NCBI GenBank assembly: GCA_027074805.1
Contig: JALTCK010000139.1
Location: 1 to 17,961 of the forward strand
From: Thermococcus sp.
GTDB taxonomy: Archaea; Methanobacteriota_B; Thermococci; Thermococcales; Thermococcaceae
Length of the DNA: 17,961 nt
Direction: 5' to 3'
The notes beneath the pieces are model-generated. The model did no database searches, had not been told where the DNA came from, and saw nothing but the letters and a program-made list of their open reading frames with translations. The translations under genes were made by a program, and so were the position numbers. This document shows positions 6,619-13,258 of the stretch, piece after piece (positions within the stretch are counted from its first letter, which is position 1; every line of letters starts with the position of its first letter).

Positions 6619-7437
6619 ATGAAGGTGATAATGAGCACTAAGGTTGACCCGGCCTCAGTTAATATTGTGAGCAAACTGGTGGAGAATTTCGGGTTTGAAG
6701 AGACGGGGGCTTTCTTCGATGGCAACCCGGTTTATGGAAAGGCGGACATGAGGATCCTGACGACCAACGATGAGATGATATACTACGACGGGCTTGATGA
6801 GGCAATAAAGCAGCAGCTCGGCTTCGAGCCGGAGATAATAGCTTTCGCTTCTCGACATTCGAGCAAACAGAAGCTTCCCGCATTGACCACCCATGTGACC
6901 GGCAACTGGGGGAGGGCAATGTATGGGGGCAACGATGAACACCTTGCGGTGGCAGAGCCAAGGGCGATGAAACTAGCGCTCCTCAAGATGGCCGAGCTCA
7001 ATGACCTCGGATGGACGGTATGCTACGAGGCGACCCATCACGGTCCGAGCGTTCTGAACGTTCCGAGCTTCTTCATCGAGATAGGTTCCAGCGAGGAGGA
7101 GTGGGTCGTTGACAGGGCTGGGGAAATTATAGCCGAGACCATAGTCCATGTCCTTGAGAACTATGAGAGGGCGAAGTTTCCCGTTGCCTTTGGAATTGGA
7201 GGGGGGCACTACGCTCCCAAGCAGACCAAGAGGGCACTTGAAACCGACCTCGCATTCACTCACATAGCTCCAAAGTACGCCCATCCCCTGAATAGGGAAC
7301 TGTTCATCCAGGCCATTGCGAGAACGAGGGGAAAGGTCGATGCAATATACGTTGACTGGAAGGGTAGCAAGGGTGAGACGAGGCAGCTTGCTAGGGCGCT
7401 TGCGGAGGAGCTTGGATTGGAGTTCATAAAAGACTGA
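6619..7437 (+). CDS. dtdA: D-aminoacyl-tRNA deacylase, archaeal type (DTD2)
   Basis: A 272-residue quality-control enzyme that hydrolyses D-amino acids wrongly attached to tRNA, the archaeal/plant type unrelated to bacterial Dtd. The family's conserved blocks are all present: LTTNDEMIYYD (48-57), IIAFASRHSSKQKLPALTTH (73-92) with GNWG (95-98), YEATHHGP (136-143), FFIEIGSSEEEW (151-162), GIGGGHYAPK (192-201) and a C-terminal YVDWKGSKGETR (244-255). The histidines in THH and GGHY are candidate zinc ligands. Length matches the family. The product begins MKVIM, like its Pyrococcus relative as I recall it, and the promoter position also favours this ATG over the one at 6601. It diverges from the TRAP operon and is transcribed alone. 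Confidence 0.95.
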   Translation: MKVIMSTKVDPASVNIVSKLVENFGFEETGAFFDGNPVYGKADMRILTTNDEMIYYDGLDEAIKQQLGFEPEIIAFASRHSSKQKLPALTTHVTGNWGRAMYGGNDEHLAVAEPRAMKLALLKMAELNDLGWTVCYEATHHGPSVLNVPSFFIEIGSSEEEWVVDRAGEIIAETIVHVLENYERAKFPVAFGIGGGHYAPKQTKRALETDLAFTHIAPKYAHPLNRELFIQAIARTRGKVDAIYVDWKGSKGETRQLARALAEELGLEFIKD

Positions 7438-7476
7438 GCATCGAAATCTTTAAAGATGGTAGTCCAGAGTTTAGAA

Positions 7477-7505
7477 TTAGCTTCGGCTTTAGCTAAATTT
7501 ATATA
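7477..7505 (+). promoter_or_regulatory. ftsZ promoter with adjoining inverted repeat
   Basis: TTTATATA at 7498-7505 is a strong archaeal TATA box. The expected start is near 7530, about 30 nt before the ftsZ ATG. Immediately upstream lies a 6-bp inverted repeat TTAGCT (7477-7482)/AGCTAA (7491-7496) whose right arm overlaps the TFB recognition position. A regulator bound there could block initiation; that part is inference. Confidence 0.6.
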
Positions 7506-7561
7506 CTTCCTGCCGACAAAGTGGAACAGATACTTCGAATTAGGAGATGGAGGGTGAAAAG

Positions 7562-8686
7562 ATGCTGAAGCTGATTGAAGATGCCATCGAAAGAACCTCT
7601 GCAGATTTTAACAAGGCTCCCCAGGCCCAGGTTCCGCAGACTGATATCGATGAGGAGCTCAAGAAGATTCTTGAACAGATACAGGCTAAGATTTATGTCG
7701 TCGGTGTCGGTGGTGCAGGGTGTAACACCGTCAACAGGATGATGCAGGTTGGTATTCAGGGTGCAAAAGTCATCGCTGTCAATGCCGATGCACAGGACCT
7801 CCTCAAGGTTCGCGCTCACAAGAAGATACTCATAGGAAAAGAGCTTACAAGAGGCCTCGGTGCTGGCAACAATCCCAAAATGGGTGAAGAAGCGGCTAAG
7901 GAAAATGAGAGGGACATCAGGGATGCCCTTGAGGGCGCGGACATGGTATTCATTACCTGTGGGCTTGGTGGTGGAACCGGAACCGGTGCTGCCCCAGTCG
8001 TTGCCGAGATAGCCAAGAAGATGGGAGCACTAACGGTCTCAGTCGTTACACTTCCATTCACCGTAGAGGGCATCAGGAGGATAAAGAATGCCGAGTACGG
8101 TCTTGAAAGGCTCAGGAAGAACAGCGACACGGTTATAGTGATTCCGAATGACAAGCTCATGGAGGTCGCCCCGAACCTGCCCATACATATGGCCTTTAAG
8201 GTTGCGGATGAGATACTCGTCCAGGCTGTCAAGGGCATCACCGAGCTCATCACCAAGCCCGGACTGGTGAACCTCGGCTTCAACGACGTTAGGGCAGTCA
8301 TGAAGGACGGCGGCGTTGCCATGATCGGTATCGGAGAAAGCGACAGTGAGAAGCGTGCCCTGGAGGCAGCACAGCAGGCCCTCAACAGCCCGCTCCTCGA
8401 CGTCGACATCAGCGGTGCCAAGGGTGCACTCATAAGCATCAGCGGGAGTGACGTCAAGCTTGAGGAGGCCCAGCAGATAATTGAGCTAGTCACAAGCAAG
8501 CTTGATCCTGAGGCACAGGTCATCTGGGGTATTCAGCTTGACGAGGAACTGGGTAAGATGATAAGAATCCTACTCGTCGTTACCGGCGTCAGCTCTCCTT
8601 ACGCTGTTGCTGAGGAAGAATCCCCTCAGTATTACGGTGAGGAGGGGGAGAGAAAAGTTATTAAACTCGATCTTGAGGAGCTTTGA
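7562..8686 (+). CDS. ftsZ: Cell division GTPase FtsZ (FtsZ1 type)
   Basis: A 374-residue tubulin-family GTPase that polymerises into the division ring. Glycine-rich VVGVGGAGCNTVNRM (46-60), the tubulin signature GGGTGTG (136-142), LPFTVEG and IPNDKL are present. The C-terminal part resembles Methanocaldococcus FtsZ1 (ALNSPLLDVDI, LDPEAQVIWG). The T7 loop reads NLGFND (237-242): the second catalytic aspartate is kept (D242), but the first, the usual D of NLDFAD, is Gly239. The N-terminal ~40 residues are a variable extension, and the C-terminal tail is short and acidic. GGAGGGTG ends four bases before this ATG and defines the start; an upstream in-frame ATG at 7547 overlaps that site. It heads the ftsZ-secE-nusG-rpl11 series. 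Confidence 0.95.
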   Translation: MLKLIEDAIERTSADFNKAPQAQVPQTDIDEELKKILEQIQAKIYVVGVGGAGCNTVNRMMQVGIQGAKVIAVNADAQDLLKVRAHKKILIGKELTRGLGAGNNPKMGEEAAKENERDIRDALEGADMVFITCGLGGGTGTGAAPVVAEIAKKMGALTVSVVTLPFTVEGIRRIKNAEYGLERLRKNSDTVIVIPNDKLMEVAPNLPIHMAFKVADEILVQAVKGITELITKPGLVNLGFNDVRAVMKDGGVAMIGIGESDSEKRALEAAQQALNSPLLDVDISGAKGALISISGSDVKLEEAQQIIELVTSKLDPEAQVIWGIQLDEELGKMIRILLVVTGVSSPYAVAEEESPQYYGEEGERKVIKLDLEEL

Positions 8687-8724
8687 TGGCCCTTTCATTT
8701 TAAAATTTCCCAGGGGTGAGAGAG

Positions 8725-8910
8725 TTGGCAAGCGTCACAGAGAGGATGAAGAATTTCTGGGCCGAGTCCCGTAGAGTTCTGATGGTCACGAAGAAGCCGG
8801 GGATGAAGGAGTTTAAGATGGCGGCCAAGATAACGGGGATAGGCATGATTTTGATAGGAACCATAGGGTTAATAATTCGCCTGATAGGTTATCTCATAAC
8901 CGGCTCTTGA
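8725..8910 (+). CDS. secE: Preprotein translocase SecE / Sec61 gamma subunit
   Basis: A 61-residue protein with an amphipathic N-terminal helix (TERMKNFWAESRRVL), the conserved TKKPGMKEF linker and one membrane span (ITGIGMILIGTIGLIIRLIGYLI within about 36-58), the classic single-span archaeal SecE clamping SecY. I chose the TTG at 8725 because GGGGTGA lies six bases before it; an in-frame GTG at 8716 would add three residues but overlaps that site. It lies 38 bp after ftsZ and 18 bp before nusG, the conserved secE-nusG pairing of archaea and bacteria. Confidence 0.9.
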   Translation: MASVTERMKNFWAESRRVLMVTKKPGMKEFKMAAKITGIGMILIGTIGLIIRLIGYLITGS

Positions 8911-8928
8911 ATGTTTTGGGTGGTGTGA

Positions 8929-9387
8929 ATGAGCGAAGGCAGGATATATACAGTGAGGGTTACAGTGGGGCAGGAGGAAACTACTTCAAAGCTTATCTAC
9001 AGCAAGGTCACGACGTACAACCTCCCAGTTTATGCCATCTTGGCCCCGTCCAAAGTTAGGGGATACATCTTTGTGGAGGCTCCAAGCAAGAGTGCCGTCG
9101 ACGAAGCCATCAAGGGGATACGCCACGCTAAGGGTACCCTTCCCGGAGAAGTTAAGTTCGAGGAGATAGAGCACTTCCTCGAGGAAAAGCCAGCGGTGAG
9201 CGGCTTTGAGCCCGGCGACATCGTGGAGCTCATTGCCGGACCATTCAAAGGTGAAAAGGCCAAGGTAGTTAGGGTTGATGAAGGCAAGGACGAGATAGTC
9301 GTCGAGCTCATTGGTTCAATCGTCCCGATTCCTGTCACAGTGAGGGGCGAATACGTTAGGCTTATAAGCAAACGCCAAAAGGAGTGA
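8929..9387 (+). CDS. spt5: Transcription elongation factor NusG / Spt5
   Basis: A 152-residue protein of the usual archaeal Spt5 plan: an NGN domain (about 6-88) that, with Spt4, closes the RNA polymerase clamp, and a KOW domain (about 95-148) with FEPGDIVELIAGPFKGEKAKV. The NGN stretch VRGYIFVEAPSKSAV is typical. GGTGGTG just before the ATG is a good ribosome binding site. It lies between secE and rpl11, as in other archaea and in bacterial secE-nusG-rplK clusters. No Spt4 gene is in the window. Confidence 0.95.
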   Translation: MSEGRIYTVRVTVGQEETTSKLIYSKVTTYNLPVYAILAPSKVRGYIFVEAPSKSAVDEAIKGIRHAKGTLPGEVKFEEIEHFLEEKPAVSGFEPGDIVELIAGPFKGEKAKVVRVDEGKDEIVVELIGSIVPIPVTVRGEYVRLISKRQKE

Positions 9388-9413
9388 ACGGTCAATAGAG
9401 AGAGGTGAGAAAA

Positions 9414-9905
9414 ATGGCACAGGTTGTTGAAGTTCTCGTTGAAGGTGGAAAGGCATCCCCTGGTCCTCCGCTCGGTCCGGCTATTGGTCCGCTTGGACTC
9501 AACGTCAAGCAGGTCGTTGATGAGATCAACAAGGCCACCAAGGACTTCGAGGGAATGCAGGTTCCGGTCAAGATCATAGTCACCGACCCCAAGAAGAAGA
9601 CCTTTGAAATAGAGGTCGGCGTTCCCCCGGTGAGCCAGCTCATAAAGAAGGAGATTGGCGCGCCGAAGGGCTCAAGCGAGCCCGGCCACAGCCCGGTCGG
9701 GAACCTCACGATGGAGCAAGTCATCAGGATAGCCAAGGCCAAGCAGGAGCAGATGCTGGCAGCGGATCTCAAGGCTGCGGCAAAGGAAGTCATTGGTACA
9801 GCGCTCAGCATGGGCGTTACGGTGGAGGGCAAGGACCCGAGGGAAGTTCAGAGAGAAATTGATGAGGGTCTTTACGACGAGGTTTTTGCAAAATCTGAAG
9901 AGTGA
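9414..9905 (+). CDS. rpl11: Large ribosomal subunit protein L11
   Basis: A 163-residue protein binding the GTPase-associated centre of 23S rRNA. The N-terminal domain has the proline/glycine signature GKASPGPPLGPAIGPLGLN (12-30); the C-terminal RNA-binding domain includes KGSSEPGHSPVGNLT. The length suits archaeal L11. AGAGGTGAG ends five bases before this ATG, and I prefer it to the in-frame GTG at 9405, which lies within the ribosome binding site. It is 26 bp after nusG. A stem-and-T-run terminator starts inside its stop codon. Confidence 0.96.
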   Translation: MAQVVEVLVEGGKASPGPPLGPAIGPLGLNVKQVVDEINKATKDFEGMQVPVKIIVTDPKKKTFEIEVGVPPVSQLIKKEIGAPKGSSEPGHSPVGNLTMEQVIRIAKAKQEQMLAADLKAAAKEVIGTALSMGVTVEGKDPREVQREIDEGLYDEVFAKSEE

Positions 9906-9932
9906 GGGAAAGGTTTAAAAATCCCTCTTTTT
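9904..9932 (+). terminator. Stem-loop with T run between rpl11 and rpl1
   Basis: GAGGGA (9904-9909) pairs with TCCCTC (9922-9927), followed by TTTTT (9928-9932). The stem starts within the rpl11 stop codon. The loop holds GGTTTAAAAA, which also reads as a TATA box for rpl1 with an expected start near 9940. The site may therefore combine the end of one unit with the promoter of the next. Confidence 0.5.
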
Positions 9933-9947
9933 ACGCATCTTTGACTT

Positions 9948-9972
9948 TTTCGGACTTAAATCAAAACCGAAA
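9948..9972 (+). promoter_or_regulatory. Leader hairpin before rpl1
   Basis: TTTCGG (9948-9953) pairs with CCGAAA (9967-9972) across a 13-nt loop, ending at the edge of the rpl1 ribosome binding site AGGAGGG (9972-9978). Ribosomal protein L1 represses its own operon by binding mRNA in archaea and bacteria, so this leader is a reasonable place to look. I cannot identify an L1-binding motif with confidence. Confidence 0.3.
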
Positions 9973-9984
9973 GGAGGGCTGTAA

Positions 9985-10635
9985 ATGGCCTATGACAGGC
10001 AGAAACTCGTGGAAGCGGTGAAGGAGGCGAAGGCCCGGGCTAAGCCGCGCAACTTCACACAGACCGTCGAAATGGCAGTCAACCTCAAGGATATCGACCT
10101 CCGCAAGCCGGAGAACAGGTTCAAGCTTGAGGTTGTACTGCCTAACGGTCGTGGGAAGGATCCCAAAATCGCGGTCATCGCTGATGGTGCCGTTGCCGAG
10201 GCGGCTAAAAAGCTCGGGCTTGATGTGATTAGTGGAGAGCAGCTTGAGGAACTGGCAAAGAACCCAAGAGAGGCCAGAAAGCTGGCCAAAAACTACGACT
10301 TCTTTATAGCGGCAGCACCGCTGATGCCGAAGATCGGTAGGTACCTCGGTAGGTACCTCGGTCCGAGGAACAAGATGCCGCAGGTCGTTCCGCCGACCAT
10401 GACAAACCTCGAACCGATTGTTGCAAGACTCAAGAGAACCGTCAGGGTACAGCTCAAGAACAACCCCGTTGTACATGCCAGAATAGGAACCGAGGACATG
10501 GACGACGAAAAGCTGGCTGAAAACGCCGAAGCGATTCTCAACGCCATTATCAACAAGCTTGAGCGCGGCGAGAATCAGGTGAAGTCAGTGCATCTCAAGA
10601 CCACCATGGGACCGGCCGTTAAGGTGGAGAGGTGA
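9985..10635 (+). CDS. rpl1: Large ribosomal subunit protein L1
   Basis: A 216-residue L1-stalk protein. The N-terminal segment begins MAYDRQKLVEAV with TQTVEMAVNLKDIDLRKPEN; the central domain contains APLMPKIGRYLGRYLGPRNK; the C-terminal part has HARIGTEDMDDEKLAENAEA and ends KTTMGPAVKVER. In the ribosome it binds the mobile 23S stalk near the E site, and in archaea it also represses the L1-L10-L12 mRNA. GGAGGG before the ATG supports the start. Five bases separate it from rplP0, so the two are probably co-translated. Confidence 0.96.
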   Translation: MAYDRQKLVEAVKEAKARAKPRNFTQTVEMAVNLKDIDLRKPENRFKLEVVLPNGRGKDPKIAVIADGAVAEAAKKLGLDVISGEQLEELAKNPREARKLAKNYDFFIAAAPLMPKIGRYLGRYLGPRNKMPQVVPPTMTNLEPIVARLKRTVRVQLKNNPVVHARIGTEDMDDEKLAENAEAILNAIINKLERGENQVKSVHLKTTMGPAVKVER

Positions 10636-10640
10636 GGGAG

Positions 10641-11660
10641 ATGGCCCACGTAGCCGAGTGGAAGAAGAAGGAAGTTGAAGAGCTCGTCAACATCATCAAG
10701 AGCTACCCAGTGATAGCACTCATTGATGTGGCCGGCGTCCCAGCCTACCCGCTCAGTAAGATGCGTGAGAAGCTCCGCGGCAAGGCACTCCTCCGCGTGA
10801 GCAGGAACACCCTCATAGAACTGGCAATAAAGAGGGCCGCTCAGGAACTCAACAACCCGGAGCTTGAGAAGCTCATAGACCACATCCAGGGCGGAGCTGG
10901 AATACTCGCCACCGAGATGAACCCATTCAAGCTCTACAAGCTCCTTGAGGAGAGCAAGACCCCGGCCCCGGCCAAGGCCGGTGCGGTAGTTCCGCACGAC
11001 GTTGTCATACCAGCCGGCCCAACCTCGCTCGCTCCGGGTCCGCTTGTCGGTGAGATGCAGGCCCTTGGCATTCCGGCGAGGATTGAGAAAGGTAAGGTCA
11101 GCATACAGAAGGACTACACCGCCCTTAAGGCCGGAGAAGTAATCACTGACCAGATGGCGAGGATCCTAAATGCGCTCGGAATCGAGCCCCTTGAGGTCGG
11201 TCTTAACCTGCTTGCGGCTTACGAGGACGGACTCGTGTACACGCCGGAGGTTCTTGCCATCGACGAGAGTGAGTACATCAACATGCTACAGCAGGCCTAC
11301 ATGCACGCGTTCAATCTGTCCGTCAACACTGCCTACCCGACGAGCGAGACCATCGAGGCCATCATCCAGAAGGCCTTCCTCGGAGCGAAGAATGTTGCTG
11401 TCGAGGCTGGCTACATCACCAAGGAGACCGTCGAGGACGTCTTTGGCAGGGCCCTCCGTGCAGTCCTGCTCATAGCACAGGAACTGCCTGAGGAACTGCT
11501 CGACGAGAAGACCAAAGAGCTTTTAAACGCTCAGGCACAAATGGCAGTTGCCGCTCCTCAGCCGGCTGAAGAGAAGGTTGAGGAGGCTGAGGAAGAGGAG
11601 GAAGAAGAGGAAGCCTCCGAGGAGGATGCGCTCGCGGGACTGGGCGCGCTCTTCGGCTGA
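10641..11660 (+). CDS. rplP0: Ribosomal stalk protein L10 / P0
   Basis: A 339-residue stalk base protein that attaches to 23S rRNA near L11 and carries the P1 dimers. N-terminal rRNA-binding domain (about 1-110) with ALIDVAGVPAYPLSKMR; the archaeal insertion follows with PAGPTSLAPGPLVGEMQ; helical P1-binding region from about 225; then a flexible Ala/Pro stretch, a run of Glu and the tail ASEEDALAGLGALFG that recruits translation factors. GAGAGGTGA five bases upstream fixes the ATG at 10641 rather than the in-frame GTG at 10632, which overlaps the rpl1 stop. The same tail ends the next gene's product. Confidence 0.96.
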   Translation: MAHVAEWKKKEVEELVNIIKSYPVIALIDVAGVPAYPLSKMREKLRGKALLRVSRNTLIELAIKRAAQELNNPELEKLIDHIQGGAGILATEMNPFKLYKLLEESKTPAPAKAGAVVPHDVVIPAGPTSLAPGPLVGEMQALGIPARIEKGKVSIQKDYTALKAGEVITDQMARILNALGIEPLEVGLNLLAAYEDGLVYTPEVLAIDESEYINMLQQAYMHAFNLSVNTAYPTSETIEAIIQKAFLGAKNVAVEAGYITKETVEDVFGRALRAVLLIAQELPEELLDEKTKELLNAQAQMAVAAPQPAEEKVEEAEEEEEEEEASEEDALAGLGALFG

Positions 11661-11735
11661 GTTTCAATTTCCCTCGTATCCCTGAAACGAGATGTGTGAA
11701 ATGGAAAACCTGAAGATGATTGGAGGTGTGAAAAA
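11661..11735 (+). promoter_or_regulatory. Spacer and leader between P0 and P1 genes
   Basis: In a cluster where neighbours are otherwise close, 75 bp separate these two genes. It contains an inverted repeat GTTTCA (11661-11666)/TGAAAC (11683-11688) immediately after the P0 stop, and a GGAGGTG ribosome binding site just before the P1 ATG. Archaeal ribosomes carry several P1 copies per P0, so separate control here would make sense, but no strong TATA box is visible. Confidence 0.3.
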
Positions 11736-12053
11736 ATGGAGTACGTGTATGCCGCTCTGCTGCTCCACGCCGCTGGTAAGGAGATAACCGAGGAGAACAT
11801 AAAGGCTGTCCTTGAGGCTGCTGGCGTCAGCCCGGATGAAGCCAGGATAAAGGCCCTCGTTGCAGCGCTTGAGGGCGTTAACATCGATGAAGTTATCGAG
11901 AAGGCCGCCATGCCGGTTGCTGCTCCGGTGGCAGTTGCCACTGCCCCGGCTGCTGAGGCCCAGGTCGAGGCGGCTCAGGAGGAAGAGGAGGAAGAGGAGG
12001 AAGAAGCCAGCGAGGAAGAGGCCCTTGCCGGTCTCGGCGCGCTCTTCGGCTGA
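11736..12053 (+). CDS. rpl12: Ribosomal stalk protein L12 / P1
   Basis: A 105-residue acidic P1 protein. The N-terminal helical dimerisation domain (MEYVYAALLLHAAGKEITEE to about 60) has the typical archaeal opening. A hinge rich in Ala and Pro (VAAPVAVATAPAAEA) follows, then a Glu run and the factor-binding tail ASEEEALAGLGALFG, nearly identical to that of P0. It recruits elongation factors to the ribosome. GGAGGTG lies 7 nt before the ATG. It is the last gene of the cluster; T-rich DNA follows. Confidence 0.97.
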   Translation: MEYVYAALLLHAAGKEITEENIKAVLEAAGVSPDEARIKALVAALEGVNIDEVIEKAAMPVAAPVAVATAPAAEAQVEAAQEEEEEEEEEASEEEALAGLGALFG

Positions 12054-12104
12054 ATCTCTTTCCCCATTCTCTTTTACTCTGGTTTTTATCTCGAACTTTT
12101 TCGA
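12054..12104 (+). terminator. T-rich terminator of the ribosomal protein operon
   Basis: After the P1 stop the plus strand is strongly pyrimidine-rich with repeated T runs (CTCTTT, TTCTCTTTT, GGTTTTTATC, AACTTTTTC). This is the usual look of an archaeal intrinsic terminator. The promoter of the next gene follows at once. Confidence 0.55.
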
Positions 12105-12107
12105 CTC

Positions 12108-12117
12108 ATTTAAATAC
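12108..12117 (+). promoter_or_regulatory. TATA box of the 95-residue protein gene
   Basis: CATTTAAATA lies about 30 bases before the ATG at 12148; the expected start is near 12137-12140, giving a very short leader that still contains GGTGG (12138-12142). Confidence 0.5.
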
Positions 12118-12147
12118 GATGGATTCGTAGATTCTACGGTGGTTTCT

Positions 12148-12435
12148 ATGCCGATAGTCCTGGAGAGGACAGGAGGTAAGCCAGTTGGAGAGGCACTCAA
12201 GGAGATGGGGCTGGCGTCGAAGGTAATGCTCCTTGAGGAGCTGATGTCTGTTTACAGCGAGTGGCTTAATCTTGTTGGTGAAGTCTTGGTAGGTTCTGAG
12301 GGCGTGCAAAGGGAGATCAGCCCATACAACGTCGACGCCCGCTATCGCATCATGAAAACGATGGAGAAGCTCTATGGGACTAGTGACGTTTACAAGGCTC
12401 TGGACGAGCTCGTGAGAACCCTGACTCAGGAGTAA
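12148..12435 (+). CDS. Conserved-looking hypothetical protein, 95 residues
   Basis: I do not recognise this protein. It begins MPIVLERTGGKPVGEALKEM and looks mostly helical, with a central hydrophobic/amphipathic helix (SKVMLLEELMSVYSEWLNLV, about 24-43) and a C-terminal helix ending ELVRTLTQE. There is no signal peptide, membrane span or cysteine. It is coding because it has its own TATA box and GGTGG site at the right spacing, a codon pattern like its neighbours (GAG, AAG, CTC/CTT rich) and a clean stop. An open frame continues upstream into rpl12 in another phase, but that part is a shadow. It is transcribed separately from the ribosomal operon. Confidence 0.7.
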   Translation: MPIVLERTGGKPVGEALKEMGLASKVMLLEELMSVYSEWLNLVGEVLVGSEGVQREISPYNVDARYRIMKTMEKLYGTSDVYKALDELVRTLTQE

Positions 12436-12505
12436 TATCTCGTTTTTCAACATTATAGGCCAAGATGATCTGCTACTTAGGGAAGCATCCGCTTACTGCT
12501 AAGGA

Positions 12506-12581
12506 GCACGGAAGGGTCCCGTGCACTCTTTGATTGCAGCTTAGCTGTGGTACTTTAGCGGTCTTTGGATGTCATACATCC
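12506..12581. other. Two small hairpins in the 683-bp gene-free stretch
   Basis: Between 12436 and the repeat copies, two short perfect hairpins are visible: GCACGG (12506-12511)/CCGTGC (12519-12524) and GGATGT (12567-12572)/ACATCC (12576-12581). The rest of 12436-12600 shows no reading frame, tRNA or C/D-box RNA that I can support. Confidence 0.35.
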
Positions 12582-12605
12582 TTTGCTTGTGCAAAAATTG
12601 ATCAA

Positions 12606-12839
12606 GAAACTTTTCTTTCGAAAAGTTTCATCAAAGATCTTGAGTATAGGGTGTTTAAATCTTCAAGAGGCGTTTTTAACTGCTAAAAATAAAGGGTGAA
12701 ATTGGTTGAATGGTTGCTTGAGGGCTCAAACCCGCGCTCAGGATTGTAATTAAGAGCGCACATAAAACCCCTCCACACTCTCCAGCAGTTGGAATTATTT
12801 GATCAAACTTTTCGCCAGCAAGCTTTTGGAAAAAGCTTG
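12606..12839 (+). repeat. Structured tRNA-side repeat, copy B
   Basis: A diverged copy of 79-376 on the same strand. It starts with hairpin GAAACTTTTC (12606-12615)/GAAAAGTTTC (12620-12629) followed by ATCAAA. It retains GGTGAAATTGGTT and the paired GCGCTC/GAGCGC (about 12734-12759), then CCAGCAGTTGGAATTATTTG and GATCAAACTTTTC, and ends at hairpin CAAGCTTTT (12819-12827)/AAAAGCTTG (12831-12839). The GGCGTCC hairpin of copy A has decayed here. Unlike copies A and C, no tRNA abuts it. Confidence 0.65.
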
Positions 12840-13116
12840 ACCAAAAAATCCTTTAGCCTCAAAGAGCGTGAGAAAGCGCCGTGCACTACGATTATGCTCT
12901 TGAGTGAGGGTTTGACTAGTGAGCATGCTCCTTTTAGTGGTTTCAAGATTACTTTGGCGTCCTCCGGACGCCGTTTGAAAAATGAAACACTGTAAAGGCT
13001 GTGAGTCTAATACAAACCCGTTTCTAGAATTGCCAGTTTTAGCGTGCACGGCCTTAGAAAACTACCCCCTTAAACAGTCAGAACTATTTGATGAAACTTT
13101 GCGCAAGCAAAGTTTC
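12819..13116 (-). repeat. Structured tRNA-side repeat, copy C (inverted)
   Basis: Read on the minus strand it starts right after tRNA-Arg with hairpin GAAACTTTGC/GCAAAGTTTC (arms 13116-13107 and 13102-13093), identical over 30 bases (13087-13116) to 79-108. The block 12957-12997 matches 194-234 at 39 of 41 positions, including the perfect GGCGTCC/GGACGCC stem. It then holds GAGCATGCTC and ends at the 12819-12839 hairpin, shared with copy B, so B and C form an inverted pair. The span, about 298 bp, is the same as that of copy A. Confidence 0.65.
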
Positions 13117-13117
13117 T

Positions 13118-13195
<78 letters not shown>

Positions 13196-13220
13196 TCGCT
13201 CCTATCCTTCAGGGGCGCTC

Positions 13221-13229
13221 TTATAAAAG
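13221..13229 (-). promoter_or_regulatory. TATA box of tRNA-Arg
   Basis: The minus strand reads AACTTTTATAAGAG. A start about 25 bases on falls near 13200, just before the mature tRNA 5' end at 13195. It lies in the 63-bp gap after the ABC binding protein gene. Confidence 0.6.
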
Positions 13230-13258
13230 TTACGGTAATGAAGGAAAGAGAGTGGAAT

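Noticed and set aside
10336..10362. Tandem 12-base repeat GGTAGGTACCTC in rpl1
   Set aside because: It encodes the repeated GRYL of the L1 core, a normal feature of archaeal L1 proteins.
11600..12053. Near-identical acidic tails of P0 and P1 as evidence of recent duplication
   Set aside because: This shared factor-binding tail is a general property of archaeal and eukaryotic stalk proteins.
12436..12600. Possible small nucleolar-type RNA (C/D or H/ACA box)
   Set aside because: GATGATC resembles a C box and hairpins are present, but no complete C/D pair or correctly spaced ACA box is found.
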